DNA of 64,000 nucleotides from Canna indica (lineage: Eukaryota; Streptophyta; Magnoliopsida; Zingiberales; Cannaceae): assembly GCA_034359265.1 (NCBI GenBank), contig CP136893.1, forward strand, positions 27,226,001 through 27,290,000, in the 5' to 3' direction. The translations under genes were made by a program, and so were the position numbers. This document shows positions 1 to 10,057 of the stretch, one piece after another (the first letter of the stretch is position 1; every line of letters starts with the position of its first letter). The notes below the pieces were generated by a model that saw only the letters and a list, made by a program, of their open reading frames with translations, made no database searches and was not told the DNA's origin.

Positions 1-104
1 ATATAATTATAATTATGTAAATAAATAGAATTTAGAGTAATTCGAATATATTATAAAAAAGTTATGATTTTGACAAAATATCATAAAGTTTATATGATTT
101 TTCC

Positions 105-1369
105 TAGGGTGAGTGTGTCCTAATATCATGTATTTTTCATGATACTCGGACTCTACCCAGTATAGAATCAATTCTTAGGTTTTGGATTCAGTCCCTACTC
201 TGTTGGGACTCGGAACCTGTCTACACCACAAGTTCCAACTACTCTATTGGAACTTATTCATTTTTTTCTCTTTTCATATATCATAATTTAATATATATAA
301 AAAAAAGATTGAAAATGTTAAACTAAAGCTAACAAATACAAAATAAAATGCAAACCAAATTGATTATCCATACAAAATATGAAAATAATGATAGTATATT
401 CTCACAAACAACTACATAATTAATGTCCATAATCCATACTCATACTAGACCCGGCAATTCGTGTCGGCCCGAAGATATGGAGCCGAGCCGGGCCGACCCA
501 AAACAAAAATTGTGCATAAAAGTCTGTGCCTAGGATCTCGAGCCCAACACATCACAAATAATAAACGGGTTGGTCCAATCCAATATGTTAGCACGATAAC
601 GAAAATTCAGAATCGTGTTATCGAGCCCGAGTCGAGCTTTTGGAACAGGGGTTATCGGGCCTAAATCGGGCTATACGACCGATTCGGGCCCGATATTCCA
701 TATATAAAAATAAAAAATCTTATCGAGCTATCGAGCCGGGCCTATACCGCTTGGCCCGAGCACAATAAGAATCGGCTCAAGCCCGATTTTATCGTGTCGG
801 GTCGGGCCGAGCCAAAAATTGCAAGGTCTAACTCATACAAAGTTTATGCAATCACTTACATGTCCACCGACTAAAATATGGAAATAAAAACTAGAAAAGC
901 ACATGCATGATCTTTAAGGAGAGTGTCACATATCCAAATACATATTAGTCTGTCGTAACATCTGTTGTGATGCAACTAAGTTCTACGAAAAGAAAATCGT
1001 GTTAGAATAAATAAAATAGTAAAAGAGTATAAGTTAAAATTAAATGAATGCACAAGGAAACACAAGTTTTGTGGGGAGAAGATGACTACTAATCAAGGTT
1101 GAGTTTTCTAAAGTTTTTTTTTGTTATAAAAAATTGTTTTTAATGATAATATATCAAAACAGATAGTGAAAGAGAATATACTAGATATAATAATATATAA
1201 TAACATATAACCGATTTAGGATATAGGATAACGGGTTCCTCGTATGTCGGACCGAATTTAACTGGTTCCTTAATTCCTTACTCGGGCTCTACCTAAATTT
1301 AATTGGGGTCCACCCGTCGAGTAGGTTCCAACTAATTCCGAGTGTACCCGGCACTCATACACACCCCTA
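105..1369. mobile_element. hAT-like non-autonomous element, composite
   Basis: The ends read TAGGGTGAGTGTG on the left and, in reverse complement, TAGGGGTGTGTATGAG on the right. The flanks carry near-identical 8-bp duplications (ATTTTTCC at 97-104, GTTTTTCC at 1370-1377), the hAT pattern. No coding region is visible. A smaller hAT element sits inside it at 446-830. The text around 120-250 and 1200-1369 resembles the element at 24358-24770 in inverted order, so this is a repeated family. The terminal repeats match only weakly, so the outer border is less certain than that of the inner element. Confidence 0.5.
446..830. mobile_element. hAT-type miniature element (385 bp)
   Basis: A GC-rich island in AT-rich DNA, bounded by TAGACC...GGTCTA ends. 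In both orientations the end runs TAGACC, two or three bases, GCAATT, then a GGCCCGA-rich tract. It is flanked by a perfect 8-bp direct repeat, ACTCATAC (438-445 and 831-838), as expected of hAT transposition. The interior is built of short GGGCC/TCGGG motifs and has no transposase. The short frame at 461-664 is a by-product of this composition and not a gene. Confidence 0.85.
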
Positions 1370-1431
1370 GTTTTTCCAAAATACTCTAATAGTTACACGT
1401 TAAATTTAAACATTTCGAAATATTTATTTAA

Positions 1432-1968
1432 GGGTAAATAGTAAAAAATAATACGAACTTTGACTATTTTTTTCATTTTTAGCACGAACTTTTTCCGTTA
1501 GCAAGATAATACACAAACTTAGTATTTCTTACCTTGTTTGGCATACTCCGTCAAATTTAACAGAAATGACTGATCTGTCACGTCGACGGAGTATACATGA
1601 CAAATTTTTATTAGAAATAGATGTCACGTAGATGCCATTGACATTGCTACGTTGATGCCACGTAGATGGCATCTATCCTACGTGGCAAGTTTTTAATAGA
1701 AATAGATGCCTCGTCCATCTATTATCATTGCCACGTAGATGTCATGTAGATGTCATCTATTCTACGTGGCAAGTTTTTAATAGAAATAGTTGTCACGTAG
1801 GATAAAAATTTACCACGTACACTCGGTTAATGTGACAGATATTAAAATTGATGGGGTATACCAAATGGGATAACAGATACTAAGTTTGTGTATTGTCTTG
1901 CTAACAAAAAAAAGTTTGTGCTAAAATTAAGAAAATTATCAAAGTTCGTATTTTTTTGCTATTTACCC
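1432..1968. mobile_element. Mutator-type miniature element, GGGTAAATAG family, copy 1
   Basis: Inverted ends GGGTAAATAGTAAAAAA / TTTTTTTGCTATTTACCC are flanked by a perfect 9-bp duplication TTTATTTAA (1423-1431 and 1969-1977). A 9-bp target duplication is the signature of Mutator-like elements. The interior has several imperfect copies of a unit containing ACGTGGCAAG and TTTTTAATAGAAATAGATG (about 1610-1800). There is no coding capacity. Related copies lie at 37596-38193 and 40413-40870. Confidence 0.85.
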
Positions 1969-1977
1969 TTTATTTAA

Positions 1978-2230
1978 ATATAAATATTCAAGATTTTATT
2001 TTATAAACGATTATAATTTAATATTTAATTAATTTGTAATTACCCGATGAGATACAGATAATTTGTTAGGCAAAATCAGAATTTTGCATTGTACATGGTA
2101 TATTTCAAATCTAAAGTATTCTATAATATTAAAATAATACTTAAATATATTGTTGCAATTTACTAAAATCATAGCGTCCTAATTCGATATTGCCAAAACC
2201 AAAAATATTTTTATAATTCACCCAAATGAG
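1978..2230. other. AT-rich spacer
   Basis: I see nothing recognisable between the miniature element and the LINE remains: no open frame, tRNA-like fold or repeat of note. Confidence 0.5.
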
Positions 2231-2261
2231 AACTTCTTTCTTGAAAATGTTTTATTTGTAA

Positions 2262-5037
2262 ATGCTTGACATATTGTTTCAGCAAGTCATAATAATGAAT
2301 CAAAACTACTCATTGATGATGGCGTCTCTTGGCGATCCTCGGGCGACACCGAGGGTGAAATGTCCTCCTTCTCCCAATCCCCCCTCCAACGACGATGATC
2401 CAGGGCATGGTTCAAGATCCAAACACTCTACATCCTCCTCTTGTCCTCCCCTCTCTTCCTCACAAGCGCGTACAACTCCTTCATCTCGATTACCTTCGTT
2501 TGACGAAAACCCTAAATCTCAATCAGTGCCTCCCTAATCAGTACTGTGTGGATTCAACCCGACAAAGCCTTCCTAAGTCGATTTCTCAACCCTAAAAAGG
2601 ATTCAAGGTACGTCAAGTGATAAGGTCTCATTCTCAAGTGCTCAAGTCTCCAAATGTCAATCTGATTGGTCGGCATGCTTGTTGGGCAAATTCATTGATA
2701 AGCCTCCCCCTCGTATGTTTGTTTCTCACTAGGCTCAAAAGCTTTGGTCCAATCTCGGCTCAGTGTATGTTCATAATCTTGAATATGGCTTTTTCGCTTT
2801 TTCGATTTGATTCTGTTGATCGTGCTTTAGATGTTTTATCGAAAGGACCTTGGCCTTATCGTGGAAATGTTCTTCGTTTAATGTTGTGGAAACCATGCCC
2901 TGGCAGGAGGACTTCACTACGGCTCCCCTCCGAGTTTGCATCCATGGTCTTCCTTTGGAGTTTTGGAATCATGAATCAACAACCCTAATCACAACTTCTT
3001 TGGGTAAAGTGTTAAAAGTTGATGATAAATCCTCCGCCCTTATAAGAGGATGATATATCAGGGTTTGTATAGAATTTGATTTATCTGTCTCTTTGAAATA
3101 TGGAGTTTGGATTACTACTCCTGAATCAGAGTTTTCTTAACTAATTATCTATGAAAACTTACCAACATTTATTGGAATGCTATTTTTACATTCTTAGAAC
3201 TTTGCAATTTTCCTCATAAATTCATTGGTTGGGTCAAAACATGCATCATCAGAACATCCTTTGCATGCATGATAAATGGGAAGACTTCAAGTTATTTTAA
3301 ATCCTATAAAGGTATCCGTTAGAGTGATCCTCTATCACCCTTTCTATATATCATACTAGCACAAACTTTGACTAACATTATCAATCGTTCAATCCATACA
3401 AAGCTTATATCTCATTTAATTTTTAAAAAAAACTCTTAAAATATCACACTTGTTGTTTGTTGATGATGTTTTTATTATCCTTTCAAGTAAACAATAAAAC
3501 CATCAAGGTTTTCAAAGATATTTTTTAATTACACAACTATTTCCTAAACTAGATAAATGGTTAACCCAAATAAATACAAAATTTTCTTCCCAAAATCCAC
3601 TCCCTTACAAAAAATTATTGCTATTTTTCTTGCTTCGGGTGTGAAACATGGATCTTTCCCATTTAAGTATTTGGGGTCAATTATCTTTCCCAGAAGGGCC
3701 CCTCCAAATACTTTTATTTTTCTTCATGAAAAAATTGCTTCTAAATTAGCCTCTCGGAAGACCAAATACCTTTCTAAGGCTGGCCAAATTATCTCGATAA
3801 ACTCAGTTTTAAGTACCATACCACTTACTCACTAACAGACATATATGGCTCTCTAGCCAATGTTGATTAACCTAGCTTATTAGCCAACCTCAATCGAACT
3901 CCTCTTGGTAGGTCTTGGAAACTATTTCCGAAAGCATTCAATTACATGTTTCTAGGATTCAAGTCTTTAATATTCTTTGGAACGCAAACATCTCTAATGA
4001 ATGATTGTTGGCTTTCCAATATTTCTATTAAAGTTAAACCTACTTTTGTGAATGTTGATGCTACTAATGATATGGTTATGTTGATTTAATCCAAGATGGT
4101 AAATGATTGGATACCCATTGCCATAAACTTATTCAGCCATTATTTATGGGAATTTATCAAAACGATTGATGTTAATTTGCTGCCTTTTGATGATAAACAA
4201 GTATGACAACATGAGAATAATGATATTGTTACCACTATGTTTGCATATAAATTCTTCATTTCTAATAAATTTCAGTATGCTGAAAATCAATTTTCTATTT
4301 TTTGGAAATTATGCTGCAAATTAAAAGTTCCTTTCAATATTAAAATTTTCTTTGGAAATTTATCCTCACAAGTTACCTACCTTTAAGTTTTTTTTGGAAG
4401 AAAAATATTCTTTCCAATCCAATTTGTCATTTATGCAAAAATGCATTAGAAATCATTGATCATGTATTTTTTTCTAGTGTACACTGTCTTCTTGTATCTG
4501 GAATTTTATAGCAGCTTCTTCCGAAAAAACATTGGTTTTCAATTATTTCGGGTACGTTGTTGGATAATCCCAAAGTGGATAGTTCCTTCGGAGATTTTAT
4601 TGCTAGTACCCTATGGTTTATTTGATTTTTCAGGAATCACTATGTACACAATGGTAGGGAGCATACCATTTATTGTTTGATGAATAAAATTCATGCTTTT
4701 ACTTCTCGATTATCCATACTTCAAAATCATGAAGACAAAATGATTACAAATAAACCTCTTATATATAACCTTTCCAAATAGGTTCCCTAAATGATGGCCG
4801 GATTAAGATAAATTGCAGCATTAGGCTTAATTGTAAGAAGGCAATATGGAGATTCCGTACATGCTAAGACCTAGGTGATTCAAGCAACCACACTTGCGGC
4901 TGCTAAAGCTGCTGGTATTCTAGTAGTAGCCGAGTACGCAAAAATATTGATTTCCCCTATGTTCAAATTGAATAAGATGTGAAAGTGCTGGTGGACTCTC
5001 TTAACAACCAAACTACTCCTTGGTAACTTCTTCCTAT
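2262..5037 (+). pseudogene. L1-type LINE, 5' part (DUF4283, reverse transcriptase, start of RNase H)
   Basis: A decayed non-LTR retrotransposon read left to right. Around 2760-3050 two overlapping frames together give a DUF4283-type segment (FDSVDRALDVLSKGPWPYRG, then PLRVCIHGLPLEFWNHES), typical of the first ORF of plant L1 elements. Around 3150-3840 come reverse-transcriptase fragments, including a recognisable SDPLSPFLYII stretch (canonical QGDPLSP), and later text keeps the spacing of an L1 RT. Near 4850-5030 an RNase H-like tail begins (ATTLAAAKAAGILV). Stops and frameshifts occur throughout, so it cannot make a working enzyme. The RNase H reading is interrupted at 5038 by a solo LTR and resumes at 6623. 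The exact 5' start is not visible. Confidence 0.75.
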
Positions 5038-6622
5038 TGTGGTCGAAATGGCGACACTAGAGGGGGGTGAATAGTATGTTTACTATGTTATTCGCCTAAT
5101 TTCCAATTTAACCATTTTCTTAAATCGTTAGGCAATTTGCAATTAGATGATTGATTGCGAAAGCGATAAATAATTAATCAATTAAGAACGAACAATCAAT
5201 CAATGCAAACAAAGAGATTTTATAGTGGTTCGGCCCCAATGCCTACTCCACTACCTAAGCACCCCGCTTAGGATTTTCAAACTAAGTTTTACTAAATTAA
5301 TTAGTTTCCCTTACACACGAGGACTTTTCCCCGAAAAGACTCTGCTCTCCAACCGAAGGCACTTCCACACTCGGAAGTATCCCGCCTTCTTACCGAGAGC
5401 TCTTTCCCACTTCAACCTAACGGACAACTAGAACTAATCTTAGTAAACACTAAGTTTACACAAGTGGCTTTACTCCTTTTCACCAAGGATACCACTTCAC
5501 ACAACAAGACCTAACACCAGGTCTTTGCACGCACAAATCAAACAGTTAAAATAACAATAAAGTTACAATTGAAAAGAGCTTAAAATAAAACCAATGTTTG
5601 CAAGCTCCTTTCACAGCCTTGGCACCTCCAACTCGCTGAGGGAATGAGCTCGAGACAGTTTTCGAGTTGAGACAGCAGCTGGCGCTTGAGAAGGTGTTCG
5701 CAGAAGGAGCAGAGCGCAAGCAATCTTTCTTTTGGAAGGCTCAAATCTCTCTTCTTGATAGCTCAATAATTTCTGTAAGAGTGTGAGAGAGTTCCATTAA
5801 AAGATGTGTATGAGGTGTATTTATACCCCCAGCTGAAACGGGGCGTCAACATGATTATTTTCGATCGTTACAAACGCCCGATCGATGGTCCGGTCGAATC
5901 GTCGATCGATCGATCATTCGATCGCTGCAATTTTCTCTCTGGTCGATCGATCGACGGGTCGACCGCCAGACGTAAATCGTGCGATCCGCGATCTTCGATC
6001 GACACGTCGGTCGACCGACGCGATCTGCATCTTCGGCTATTCGCAGGTCGATCGACCGACTGGTCGACCGCCAAGCCTACTGCCCTTTTTGGGCTTCGAT
6101 CAATCGATCGACAAACGTAAAAAGCTTGCGATTTCTCTTTCGGTCGATCGATTGATCGATTGATCGACCGACGCAAGCTGCGTCTGCAGCTAGCCTCAAT
6201 CCGGTCGATCGATCAGTCGATCGCTAGGGCTACTGCCCATTTTTTACCCTATTCGGTCGATCGTCCGGTCAATCGAATTTAGGCTGAGATTGTTTTCTTC
6301 AGCCTTTTTCTTCCGTGCTTCATTTTCGGGTTTCGGCTTTCAACGAGCATCATGACGGAGAGCTTTCCATGTGATCTTTGAGCTCGTCCAATGCGACTTT
6401 GGTGCACTTGTCGATCTTTGATAAATTTTGCGACAAACTCGAGCGTGGCGATGAATGTCCTTTCGATTTTGCGATTTCTCCGATTTCTCCGATCAAGGAT
6501 ATCGAACGCTAGTCGATATGGTACTGAAAGATATTCTCAATGAAATCATTAGTTTCATATTTGTTATCATCAAAACCATCAAAACCGAGATTAAGGCTAA
6601 GGTTGAAAACCTAAAGCCAACG
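5038..6622. mobile_element. Solo LTR of a Copia-type retrotransposon family (1.6 kb)
   Basis: Starts TGTGGTCGAAATGGCGACAC and ends ...AAAGCCAACG (canonical end CCAACA). It is flanked by CCTAT (5033-5037) and CCTAC (6623-6627), a 5-bp target duplication with one change. The start and the segment near 5220-5280 match the LTR beginning at 63498, and the layout is shared with the LTRs at 52368-53547 and 56767-57977. No internal domain, primer site or second LTR adjoins, so it is best read as a solo LTR left by recombination. If it follows the orientation of the element at 52368-57977, its transcriptional sense is the minus strand. Frames seen inside it on both strands are not genes. Confidence 0.8.
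5870..6290. repeat. GATC-rich palindromic tract inside the solo LTR
   Basis: Dozens of overlapping copies of GGTCGATCGATCGACC-like text, spaced by short unique stretches such as CTACTGCCC and TTTTGGGC. Because the motif is its own reverse complement, long frames appear on both strands here (5806-6176). These are composition artefacts. Shorter versions of the same module occur in the two related LTRs near 53100-53225 and 57500-57660. Confidence 0.85.
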
Positions 6623-6700
6623 CCTACCATTTTGAAAATAAAGAAAACGATAAAAAATTGTCAAGTGCATATTGTATTCATTTGTAAAAAGAGATTGTAA
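6623..6700 (+). pseudogene. L1-type LINE, remainder of RNase H
   Basis: Directly after the solo LTR the reading TILKIKKTIKNCQVHIVFIC resumes and ends at a TAA (6698-6700). It continues the RNase H-like text broken at 5037: the LINE sequence joins smoothly once the LTR and one copy of the CCTAT/CCTAC duplication are removed. The pattern (a hydrophobic helix followed by a strand ending in a basic stretch) fits the C-terminal part of plant LINE RNase H. The segment up to about 6790 is probably the LINE 3' untranslated region. Confidence 0.6.
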
Positions 6701-6848
6701 TAAAACTACACAATGAGCAGTAAATTATGGAAAAAGCTTTCATGAATCACAAAGCTTGTAAATATTTTGGATTAAGATCGTTTTGGTCTTGATCCACGTA
6801 ATCAATAAATTTATTATTTTTTTGTAAATAATAAAAATAATAAATAGA

Positions 6849-6849
<1 letters not shown>

Positions 6850-6905
<56 letters not shown>
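6850..6905. repeat. (TAA)n microsatellite
   Basis: About 18 uninterrupted TAA triplets, lying shortly after the LINE remains. They could be derived from the LINE tail, but this cannot be shown. Confidence 0.95.
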
Positions 6906-7841
6906 TTATGCTTTATTATTTTGCTTCCATGAAATAAGATATTAAATCATGTGATAAAATGCATTTATTATTTTTTGCACTTTATAATAGTAATTGATTT
7001 TTTTTTTCTATCTCCTATTAAATTATTTAAGTTGTTTTAAACATTTTCATTAATTATTCTATTTTATCAAAATAAGGTATTGAATTATGTAACAATATTT
7101 TGTATTATTTATAATTTTCAATGGTTGACATTGCACTTTCGTATATGGTGTATATTAGTCTAAACAACTACGAACCAAAACATTTGCAAATGAGTTCGCA
7201 AATCATATATAATAATTATGTCAATAGTTTTAATAGGTAAATTATAAAATTTCAAAAGTTTGTTACATAATTTGTAATTTTTAAAATAAACTTGTTAATA
7301 ATATGAAACAAAGGATTGATTTGATATATTTTTATTTGAATTCTTCACTCGTGTATGATTTAATTAAAAACGATTTTTATTTTTAAAATTATTCCATAAG
7401 TTTATGTTAATTTTAAACTTTAAATTAGTTTAATATTCAAATTTAATTTATATAATTATTTTAGTTCAATTTTAACGTTTAGTTTGGATTGTTTAAAATA
7501 ATTTTGTTTTTTCAGATTATTTTTTATTTTTTTTAGTTCTTCAACCAAATTATTATATGATTTAATGTCCAAAATATTTTAGTATTTTATTTTATTAAAA
7601 TAATAAATTAAATTTATATTGAGTTGAGTACCAAAATAAAATATTGAATAATGAATAATAAGTTTTGCTTATTATGTTCATGATTTTGTTGCATAGAAAT
7701 AACATATAATAATATATATGAAAATTATGAAAAAATTACTAGCTCCAATTTTGTTGTATTGCTGAAATATTTTATTATTTTGGCATGAGCATTTCAAATT
7801 TTACAATTAGATTTTTTGATTTAACTCTAAATTTTGTTATA
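6906..7841. other. AT-rich spacer without recognisable content
   Basis: Very AT-rich, with no open frame above background and no terminal repeats that I could pair. Confidence 0.5.
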
Positions 7842-9615
7842 CTAGTTGTAGTACTCGTGTTTCTGCACGATTAAAATGTGGTGGTTTTAAAAATAAAAAA
7901 TTTAAAATTAAATTTTATATTTTAATATATTATTATATATTTTATGATTTTATAAATAAAAAAGTTTAAAATTAAATTTTTATATTTAATATATTATTAT
8001 ATATATATAATAGTTTATCGATTTTTTTTGATATTTTTGATATTTTATATTATAATTTTAATTTGAAATTATATAAATTTAGATTTAAAACTAATTTTTA
8101 AAATTTTAGAAAAATAATTATTTAAAATTACTTTTTAATTTAAATTTTAAATTAAATTTATAACTATAATTTAATATTATTAATAATTTAAATTTAAATA
8201 TTTATATACCTAAATTTTTAGAAATCAGTTAGCATATTATTGTCATATTATAAAAAAATTATATTTTTAAGAATAAAAATTGATACTTAATTGAAAGTGA
8301 AACCTACTTAATTTAATGGACTCGAAAAATTTCTAATTAATCATACATATATACGGAAGGAAAATAAAATTTAAAAATAAATATGCATAATATAATACAT
8401 AAGATTTTAAAATTAAGCAGACATAATTAATTTGATTCTAACCAAATAAAAATTAATCAAATTTAAAATTAAGCATGTTTAGTTAAGCCGACATAACAAA
8501 ATTCAATATTTCATAAATAGTTATTCACATTTAAAATTAATTAAACTCAAAATTTTGGAAATTGAGCATGAATAATTAGAAATCAAACATGCTTATTTAA
8601 ATGAATTTGAAAAATTGAAATTAAACATGCAAAATTAACGAAGGAAAATAAAATTCACGATTAATAAAATTTAAAAATTAAATTGAAAGAAAATTAAAAT
8701 TATTTTATATGAAAATTTGAAAATTAAAAATAATTAATTGAAAATGAAACTTTTTTTATAATAAAGATAGAAAGTCATCATATGTGACCATAATATGGAT
8801 CAAACCTTAGATCTCTAGGCAACATATAATATGTTGCCACCAACTATGCTACCCATAATTGACAAATTAAAAATGAAACTTGCCTAATTAAATAGATGTG
8901 AAAAATATAAAAATTTTAATTTGAAAATTTGAAAATTAATTTCCATTAATTAATAAGATTTAAATTAATAAAATTTGGAATTAATATCCACTTAAATAAT
9001 TTAAAAAATTTAAAAAAATTTATACATAATTAAAAGGATTCAAAATTCAAAATTAAACATGCATAATATAATATATAAGATTTGAAAATTAAGTTGACAT
9101 AATTAATTTAATTATAACCATATGAAATATTAATAAAATTCAAAATTAAATATTTTTAATTAAGTAGACATAATATAATTTGAAACTAATATTTAATTTA
9201 TTTTTTTAAAAAAATTGAAATTTCATAAATAATTCTCAACATTTGTAATTAATTAAATTCAAAAATTTTAAAAATTAAGTATTATTAATTGAAGGAAAAA
9301 TAAAATTCACCATTAATAAAATTTAAAATTAATTTAATTATAAATAATTTAATTCAAAAATTTAAAAATTAAGCATGATTAATTGAAGAAAAAATAAAAT
9401 TCACCATTAATAAAATTCAAAATTAATTTAATATGAAAATTAAATTGGAGGGAAATTAAAGTAGTTTCATATATATGAAAATTAACGTTGAAAATTTAAA
9501 ATTTAAGCATATAAAAATGAAAAATATAAGTGGGGTAAAATTGTAAAAACAAAGATAAAAATTGAGGGTTTGAAAAGAATTTAGGTGGGAAAGAGTTGTT
9601 TCTTATTTTTATATA
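7842..9615 (-). mobile_element. Candidate non-autonomous Helitron
   Basis: On the minus strand the segment ends at 7842 with CTAG followed by T. Ten bases upstream of the CTAG lies a short hairpin (CGTG, six-base loop, CACG). That matches the Helitron 3' terminus (hairpin about 10 bases before CTRR, insertion between A and T). The interior is AT-rich, with many imperfect repeats of a unit containing AATTAAATTTGAAAATT-like text and no genes. The 5' terminus (TC) is not firmly placed; it probably lies near 9600-9625, next to the 3' end of a second Helitron. Confidence 0.4.
8779..8858 (-). repeat. tRNA-like (SINE-head) remnant
   Basis: On the minus strand the text reads TAGCATAGTTGGTGGCAAC and, about 30 bases later, AAGGTTTGATCC. 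These resemble the A box and B box of tRNA-derived RNA polymerase III promoters. There is no cloverleaf, so it is not a tRNA gene. A decayed SINE head is the likeliest explanation. Confidence 0.35.
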
Positions 9616-10057
9616 CTAGTATGACACCCGTGCTCACAGTTTAATTATGCTATAAAAATTATTTGAATAAGGACAAATCAATTAGTTTTATGCATTTATA
9701 AATTTAATTATAGAATAAAAGTAATTATATTTATTTTTTTGAATGAAAATTATATATACTAAAATAATATTGAATTAGATATCATCATTTATTGCATACA
9801 TATTTAGATATGTAATAAGTTATAGAAAATATATTTTGGAGTGTAAAATTTAAATTTTTAAAAATAAATAAAAGAAAAATATTTTAAATAATTTTTTGTA
9901 ACAATAATATTGAATTATATATCAACATATTATGTCTTAAATTACTTACAAAAGAAAATTTGGCATTTTATTTAAATTAAAATATAACTAATGATAAAAT
10001 ATACACTATAGAAGACTTTCTTGTAAACTAACCTTTAAAAAATGAAAAATAACTTAT

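Noticed and set aside
5806..6176. Overlapping open frames on both strands (92-104 residues)
   Set aside because: Produced by the self-complementary GATCGATC repeat within a solo LTR; no domain.
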